From the NCBI GenBank assembly GCA_003024985.2, contig PXIH01S0001205.1: 11,591 nt of DNA. One strand, given 5' to 3'. This document shows, one piece after another, positions 1 through 7,200 of the stretch. The stretch is from Euperipatoides rowelli. Taxonomy: Eukaryota; Onychophora; Udeonychophora; Euonychophora; Peripatopsidae. Every line of letters begins with the position of its first letter. The stretch's first letter is position 1. The notes under the pieces are model-generated. The model was given only the letters and a program-made list of their open reading frames with translations. It searched no databases and was not told the DNA's origin. Position numbers and translations under genes: made by a program.

Positions 1-17
1 CCCTAGATCCGGCACTA
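1..17 (-). mobile_element. Possible hAT-like transposon terminus cut by the window edge
   Basis: Read on the - strand from 17, the sequence is TAGTGCCGGATCTAGGG, close to the CAGTGGCGGATCTAGG-type termini of many animal hAT elements. The partner end and target duplication would be outside the window, so this rests on one short, imperfect match and is tentative. Confidence 0.25.
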
Positions 18-110
18 CCCCCAGACATCCTACATAGAAAGTATATTTTTGGGTGACTGGGCTGGTTAGTCCTTTTCTGCTCGGGTGAAATTTCTTGACA
101 ATCCGACTCT

Positions 111-246
111 GTTTATGTCACACTTATTGTTTATTGTTTTATAAAGCATTGATTAATCTTCTAATGTCAGTCATGTATATAGCAATGTATCAATAATTAT
201 GTATCTGTAGGTTTATGTCAAACTTATTGTTTTATAAAGCATTGAT
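111..246 (+). repeat. Local direct duplication, about 36-43 bp units, 100 bp apart
   Basis: The segment 111-153 starting gtttatgtcacacttattg recurs at 211-246 starting gtttatgtcaaacttattg. The copies differ by one C/A substitution and by a 7-base ttattgt unit that is doubled only in the first copy. Both end in tttataaagcattgat. It looks like a simple intronic segmental duplication. Confidence 0.75.
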
Positions 247-1106
247 GTTTATTGGAAATTTAAACCAATTTCCATTACTTTTTATATAATTGCTTTGATA
301 TGCAAGTTTAAATTGCACTCTATAATATACAGTACATCACATTTGTGTAACCTACATTTTAACAAGTGTTAATTTTTTTTTTTTTCAAAAACTATTATGA
401 TTAATTTTGTTTAAGTTGTTCAAATAAAAGCATACTGTATGTCAACCTTTAACATAATTTTTCTTGTTTACTCCTCACCCAATAGGGAAAAGCAGAATTT
501 AACTTAACAGATGAAACTTGTAGAAATGTCTGTCCAAAATATGTAACCTATGCAAAGGTATATGAAAAGATATATTTTTGATAAGCTATCACTTCAATTT
601 TAATTCCAATGCACATCAGTTAGGCATATGGTCAAGTTTAAAAAAATAAATAAAATAACAGTTAATTATAACTAGCACAAAGCCCAAAAATTTGTTTTTT
701 TACCGAATTATCACAATGCAAATGTAATGTACGACACTATGGAATGACCCTGCTTCACATAATTTATATTTTGAGAAAAAGTATGTTTATGATTTTGACA
801 ATACTGGTGATGTCTAAAGTCAACTCTTTTAGATTCATGATATCAAGAAAATATGTCTATATTTTAAAAAGAGTAAAAATGAATTGATTGCACAACTTAA
901 ACACTTATTGGAAGTATAGGTAAATCTCACCCTATTCCATGTTTTGTCTAACAAATTGATTAGCTTGCTTAGCTAAGCTTTTGTGAATGTCTTAACATTT
1001 AAAGAAGTTTAGAAATTAAGATGCATTAAGAAAGCCATGTCGAACATATCTAATTCAACACCAAGTAGTTTATTTTAATGCCTTTCTTTTTGTATGTCCA
1101 TATTAG

Positions 1107-1279
1107 GTATGGTGATNACTATTCAGAGACAAGATCAAGGCACTTATGGAACTGGTTATAAGATAGCCCCAGAAACTACTGAGACACAGCGGAATATTCA
1201 GAGCTGCTTCCAGATTAATGGTACTGACATTGCTCCAGTCACTATTCAGAGTGTCTTGCCTAGCTTGGATTATTTTAAA
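1107..1279 (+). CDS. Exon A: N-terminal domain of the 26/29 kDa-type proteinase
   Basis: The acceptor is TATTAG just before 1107, after a T-rich stretch (cctttctttttg); the donor is AAA|GTAAAA at 1280. The exon opens with the last two bases of a split Gly codon (upstream intron phase 1) and closes in phase 0. It reads MV-x-TIQRQDQGTYGTGYKIAP, later QINGTDIAPVTIQSVLP. This matches the conserved block around the Gly-Gly-Met-Val and NGT...QSVLP positions in fly and other invertebrate 26/29 kDa proteinases, from memory of the family rather than an alignment. NGT is a potential N-glycosylation site. Base 1117 is N, in an ATN codon (Ile or Met). An ATG at 1094 is inside the intron and is not a translation start. 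Confidence 0.88.
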
Positions 1280-4200
1280 GTAAAACTTACTTCTTTGTCT
1301 TAATTAATTAGTATTTTTAATTTAAATTTATCACTCAAGTATATTTTTTTTCTGATTTAAAAACTTTATTGGCAAATAAACTTCTGGAAAATTCTAATTT
1401 AAACTTATAACAGGTTATTACTTATAATTCTTAAGGTTTCTTATTACAGCTAATCATTAGCATCAATAATTTTAATCATAAATTATCTATTTCTCTAAGA
1501 AATGCATTTCTTTTGTCTATCAGAAATATTTAACAATATGTTTAAGTTGTCATATATTGCCTTTATGGTTTACCTTTCTGCAGCACTTGTTAATTTTTAT
1601 ATTTTTTTAATTGGTGATGGTGATTTTGGCAGTCAGGATGATGGAGTTACATTGAGCATATACCATACTAGAAGTATCCTTAAATATCTAATTTAGTCCT
1701 TTCTTTATCCACATTATATACAGTGTATAGCATATAATATATATCATCAGCCTATATCAATCCACTGCTAGATGAAGCTTCCCCAAGATTTCTATATTCA
1801 GCAAATAATTTTCAACCATATCTAGCTAATCTTTTCATTCTCCCATCTGATATTAGGTCTCTTTGTGGTCATTTTTTTACCCTTAGAATTTAGTTGAGTA
1901 CTTCTGTAATCCATCTATTAACTTTGCTTCTTGCTACATGTCCTGCCCATTTCCACTTTAAAGTCTTTACCCTTTTAATTAGATTACAAATCTTTGTTTG
2001 TGCTCTAATCCATTCAATCCTTCTTTCTCTCTGTGTTAGTCTTATACACTTCTCCATACTTCTTTGAGTTGTTTGTATGTTTTTAATCATCTTTGCATTG
2101 AATGTCCAAGTTTCAGCACCATATGTCATCACTGGTAGTACACACTGGTCAAAAAATAACCACTATGGCAAAATAAAACTGTTCATGTGCAAATTCACTC
2201 ATACTAATAATACATTGTGATATATAATAGTACAATATGTACAGATTTATTTACAATTTATACTATAATATGTTTACAGTTTATACGGTTCATATGGTTA
2301 GATGAATGGGTGGGTAAATAGATAGAAATAAATTATTTTTTAATTTACAGGTACAGTATATTTAATTTATTCTAGTGTTAATTTTATAAGAAAATAGTAA
2401 ACTTTAGTAATTTGTAACGCTGGTCGAGGGTCCGCTATATTAAAAGGGATTTGGTTACGCTGGAAAACAAATCAGATTAGCTTATTCTTATTGTAAAGAA
2501 ACATAGACATAGACAAGGTAAAAATATATAGGGTTTTATGTAAATAAAACGTGTATATAAAAGATTTCGTAAGGAGCGTGTTATAATATGGTAAATGGTT
2601 TAGATATGATCGTTATAAAAGTAGGATAAACAGTTAATGCTGGAACAGTTCATGAAGGCGAATGCCAAGGTGTCACGGTGAAGCTGGTCATCAGGTGGAA
2701 GAGAAGTGGTTTAGCATTCTGTGACGGAAGTTGGCATCACGGGTTGGCGATGAGGAATCCGTTTCTAGCGGTTGGCTGGTTTCACGGCAAGCTAGCTATG
2801 TAGAAAGGAGAAAGCATGCTATTGGAAATGTAGGATTTGGAATGATAAAGGTGTTACCTGATCAGGGGTGTCGGGTTATGTTGGCTGCGGTTAGCTTTGG
2901 TTAATTGGAGAGGGAGATGAGGTGATTTTCATCTACCTTCTATGGAGTCTCGCTGGATCATAAGTTTTACATGGCTTGCGCTAGCAGATGTTGCACGTTC
3001 TAGTTGACGATTGGCATTGTTGTAGACATGAATAGAAAATGTTATTACAAATAGCTTGGCATATTGGTAAATATTATATATAATTTACATTAGGATTCTA
3101 AATGTGCTAACGGCATTTGTGATATACAGTAATATATAATCCTTTTATGCTAAGGGTTGCTCCTGTTTACAGATGCTCCTGTATAATTACAAAGTTGTAT
3201 AATTACAAAGTGGATTATAATAAAAGACAATACACATTTTCTTATTATATTTTATATAGATATAAATTCGGCTAATCTGATGTCTTTACATATGTATATA
3301 TATAAGTTGTATGTTGGCTGTTCCATAATATAATAACTTTAAGGTTGGAGTTTACTCCTTTTTTATGGCTTGTAAAAAGAGCCGGTTACAAATTAATGGT
3401 TTAAAACTTTGTGTGGTCTTCTGGTGATGCAATATTATTAATGACAATTGTTCTTAAAAAAAATTTATCATTTGGCAATTATGCTGCATCTAATAGAAGG
3501 ATGTAATAAAAATACTCCATACTACCCAGGGGTAAATCTTAATAAATTATATAAAAGATAAATGATTATTCGATAGTTTTATTNAATAATGTACCTGTAT
3601 ATTTGTCATTAATCCCTGAAAACTTTGCTTTACTGCAGAAAACCCTTTTTTTTTTTTTAAACTGACTATTTTCTTTATTTCAGTTCATTGGCTTTGATGT
3701 CTATAGTGGTAAGAAATGTCAAAAGTGGCAGAATGTTACAATAGTTGGAACTAAAACTAATAAATATACAATGTGGATTACAGCTGATGACAAACCACGC
3801 CCCTGGCATTATGAAATGAAAGGCTACAATTCTCTTCTTGGCTCACATTATGACAAATATTTAATTGATTATATGAATTATGCTGCTGAAAGAATTGATC
3901 CAGATGTCTTTGAAATTCCTGGTGGTGAGTATAATTGGGTCAGAGTGTAGAATCTTTAGTTACATTAAAATATAAAAAAATTATTCATAATTGGCAAGAC
4001 AGTATAATATTAACATTATAAAGAATAGTTTCATTAAATTTGGTAATTTTTTGATGATTGAATTTGTGAACAAGAAAAAAATGAATTTTTATTGAATGTT
4101 ACTCTTTCTCTCTATTAACATCATCTAGAAATATTCTGTATTTTAAGAGTTAATTTGCACCATTTTAAAGTTACGGCAAAATTGGTTAGAATTGGCTAAA

Positions 4201-7200
4201 TTAAGTCAGATGTTTGACCTAGTTTAAACTCTTACAAAGAAATCAGAGCTTCTGATTGTTTTAAATAGTTAATGTTAATAGGCCTAGACAAATCGGAAGA
4301 GGTTTTCCGCATCCTAGGCTAAATATATCCTGTTGGTAATGCTTTAAATTAATCGAAGATGTGAATTTGAGCTGAGTATTCTTAAAGCAAGTTTATCATA
4401 CAAAATATTTATTTACCATAAATAATTTAAGAACAATATTCGATCAAATATAAAAACACAGCTATTCATATTTTGATTCATAACGAACAAATTAACAGGA
4501 TATGTTGCCATATAAACTTTTTAGCTGTTGATCAGTGTCTTTAGATATGGAAAATAGCCTACAAAGTGTATGGCATAATATGTGGATGAAATATCAGCAG
4601 TGAGTGTTAGCATTTCCGTAGATTGACTTAATTCGTTTTGTGGTATAAATTAGAATGCTTAGTAATGGCTTCAAATGAATTGGCTGTAGTGATGGTTGCG
4701 ATTAGAATTCAGGCCTTTTAGTATATTCTTGGTTCTCTGGACCAAGATGCTGGTTCAGTTTTATGGTAGAAAAATGAAGCTTGCACTCTAAATACTGGCT
4801 AGCAAATGAGATTAATTTCAACATATCATTTTTTATAGTAATAGGTGTGAAAAAAAGGATTAAAGGTACTGTACACCAATGAACTTAAAAGAATTTGGAC
4901 CAATGAAACACTATCTTCTGAGCTTGCCTTCACTTCAGCCTTTGCTTATGTGTAGATTATTTAGTTGATTTAATGTTAGTTGCCTGAGTAATTAAGATGA
5001 ACGGAGAAGCCATGCTGGTTTGATGGTTTATTCAATAAATATAATACATAAGACCAACAATCTTTTATATATGATAAAATAACATTTTAACACAAATGCT
5101 CAACAGTAAATTAGTCAATAAATTATACTGCATAAAGAGAGTAAAAAAAATTAAAAGTTAAAGAAATATATTACAAATTAACATAAAAACTAAGAATAAA
5201 TTCATATGTAAAGGTTCGAACCCAGGTCCTTTATTTAGTGGTGGAGGTGAGTAGTTTTATTTAACTAAGAACAAAGTAATAATGTTGCTGGAAATTTTGA
5301 CTAATATTCAAACTATCCTTATATAGGAAATCAGTGCTTATCCAGAGGTTGAGCTCTGATTTCTGTGAGTGAGGACAAAGGAGACTTTGAGTCAAACAGT
5401 TTAATTTAATATTTATTCTCATTGATAAGTCTATAAGAATGCACCGTTCATATAATTAATACAATTATACAATTATAAGTTGACAATAGGAGGTTTTCAA
5501 ATTAATTAATTATAGGAATGGCAATTATTTTGAGTAATAAGATAACATTTGGTAAAAGTTCTTCAAACATAGTTTGAATCTTATTGGTGATTGTTTGTTA
5601 AAGCTAGAGGGATTTTGGTGTGGCAAATATGGCCAGTATCTTCTGATACTAGCCCTTGATTGTAAACTTGGATAAATCAACGGTTAGAACAGAAATGGTT
5701 TCTTTAATTCTTCTTGTTGGGAATGCGTAGAAAAACTGAATGTAAGTTTTTGCTTATTTGAAGGTTTGTATGTTGGAGACAGACTCAGCGTTTTTGTCTC
5801 CCGTCAGTTGCGTGCTGAATAAAGCTTTTGGTAGGCTTTTATATTATTTGGAAGAATGGCTTGGATCAGTATTTCCCAAACTTTTTCCATTGGGCAATCC
5901 CTACATTTTTTTTGGGGGGGGGGGGGATGCTCTTGGTTGTGCCACTGAACCCCTTCATAAGAAAACATTTACAGGACAGGAAAATTTGATGGAAAGGGGG
6001 GAGGGGCACAAGTCAATTTCAGTACTGCTAAACTTTACCAAGAAAATATATTTATAAAGAGTTTTTATACTCTGTAGGTGTACACTTATTTTTTTTTGTG
6101 TGTGTGTGTTTATTTTCATTTCCCCCTCGATTCTTTTCATATACAATACTATTACGTGATTCCATAGTTTTAATTTTATATCTTTTGTTATCTGTATACA
6201 TTGAAATCTATTTATTTTTATTTTGCCTATTATGTAACAAAGGATCTGGAAGAGTAACATTTTAGGGTGAAGGTCAACTTTCAGTAATAAACAAGCGTCT
6301 AGAAACACAGCACAGTTTTAGTAAACCAGTTACTCACAAAAACTAGGAAACAATGGCAAACTCGCTTAGCCAATCATCACACTTAAAAAAACAAGTCTGG
6401 TAAATAACAAAAGTTGTTAGAAAATATACATAGATAGTGTGTAGCCTACATAAACGAATTGATACACACATTAGGTAATCAGACTGGCAATTTTACATTG
6501 TTTTTGTTGATAAATTATTCTTTCATGCAATGATTTTCAATGCATTTCTCTCAGTATTGAATGAATTGTTTAATTATTTGTGAGGAATCATCATTTCTGA
6601 GTTAATCTGTTTATTAAAGAGTTTTGATTAATATCTATTTTCTATGGTAGGTTTGAAATGTGGTGGATTTCCTGGTCCTGGCGCAGAGCATCGTATTATG
6701 GCCAATCCAATCAAAGAATATATTAACAACCATGACCATCATGTCCATGAAATGTTTGAACAGTTCAAGAAAACTCATAATAAAGATTATGCTCACAGAG
6801 AGCATGAAGAACGTAAAATTAACTTTATGCACAATGTCAGGTAAGCTTGCTAAAGGTTTAAATTCATAATTTCAATTTTTTGAGTGGATTTTCTTGCTCA
6901 TTCATTGTCTTTAGATATTATAGTTTTTAATAGTTACATGTAATAGAATACTTTGTCCATATTATGTCAGTCTATAATATCAAATGAATATCCTACTTTG
7001 TTTTCTTTTTTTATGATAAGTTGATTTATTTTAAGCTTTATAACCATATATAGTAATTATTAGCGTTTAACATCAGTACAAAAAAATCCTTACTGGTAGC
7101 CAAAATTATTCATTATCGAATCAATATTTACCGATTATTTATCAAACTTAATTAAAAATAAACATCCCAAAATTATTATACTTTAGGTTACACATTAAAA

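Larger units (their letters stand above)
1..1106 (+). other. Upstream intron (3' part), no recognised exon
   Basis: AT-rich non-coding DNA before the exon A acceptor. The exon that should precede exon A must end with one base of a Gly codon; no donor in this stretch follows a reading frame that fits both that phase and the family sequence, so the upstream exon probably lies before the window. The stretch holds a possible transposon end at its left edge, a local duplication at 111-246, and otherwise only A/T tracts. Confidence 0.6.
2413..3390 (+). mobile_element. Probable solo LTR of a Ty3/Gypsy- or BEL-like retrotransposon (978 bp)
   Basis: The segment starts TGTAACGCTGG and ends GCCGGTTACA, giving perfect 6-bp inverted ends TGTAAC/GTTACA of the TG...CA class. 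AATT occurs immediately outside both ends (2409-2412 and 3391-3394), as a 4-bp target duplication would. Inside are a TATA-box candidate, TATATAAAAG at 2554-2563, and an AATAAA at 3219-3224, in promoter-then-polyadenylation order. The middle (about 2640-3010) is clearly richer in G and C than the surrounding intron. No long ORF exists in it. This is inferred from structure only: AATT is a common word in AT-rich DNA, and a non-autonomous DNA transposon with the same ends is the main alternative. Orientation is taken from the TATA/AATAAA order. Confidence 0.6.
1280..3683 (+). other. Intron between exons A and B (2404 bp, phase 0)
   Basis: GTAAAA donor and ttctttatttcag acceptor. It contains two unrelated retroelement remnants: a decayed LINE 3' end in antisense orientation and a probable solo LTR. 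The rest (1280-1740, 2160-2410 and 3395-3683) is AT-rich DNA with no recognised coding or structural signal. There is an N at 3584. Confidence 0.85.
3925..6650 (+). other. Intron between exons B and C (2726 bp, phase 1)
   Basis: GTGAGT donor and ctatggtag acceptor. About 3940-4260 and 6110-6640 are plain AT-rich DNA with no recognised signal. About 4270-5850 is less AT-rich and looks like old insertion sequence of unknown type. An open stretch at 5758-6057 on the + strand resembles no protein I know; it spans the G13 tract and is best treated as chance. Confidence 0.8.

Noticed and set aside
486-557. A 24-codon open stretch between an AG acceptor (484-485) and a GT donor (558-559), with two Cys (TCRNVCPK)
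   Set aside because: It ends in phase 0 in its open frame, whereas exon A needs an upstream exon ending one base into a Gly codon; the frame giving that phase has a stop. The peptide does not resemble the family's sequence before Gly-Gly-Met-Val.
1502-1696. 64-codon ORF on the + strand
   Set aside because: Intronic, rich in hydrophobic and AT-type codons, no family likeness, no splice frame with its neighbours.
5868-6031. CAGTATTT... and a CAGTACTG site (about 6018) as two ends of a small hAT element
   Set aside because: The inner sequences do not match as inverted repeats beyond about five bases, and the flanking 8-mers differ.
5758-6057. 99-codon ORF on the + strand
   Set aside because: It runs through the T8-G13 tract (giving a Gly run) and a transposon-like terminus; it has no recognised domain.
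5955-6308. 117-codon ORF on the - strand
   Set aside because: Low-complexity Lys/Ile/Leu content, overlaps the GT repeat, no motif; consistent with chance in an AT-rich intron.
6635-6869. Overlapping ORFs on both strands at exon C
   Set aside because: Only the frame that reads FPGPG and EHEERKINF belongs to the proteinase; the - strand and +1 frames are shadows.
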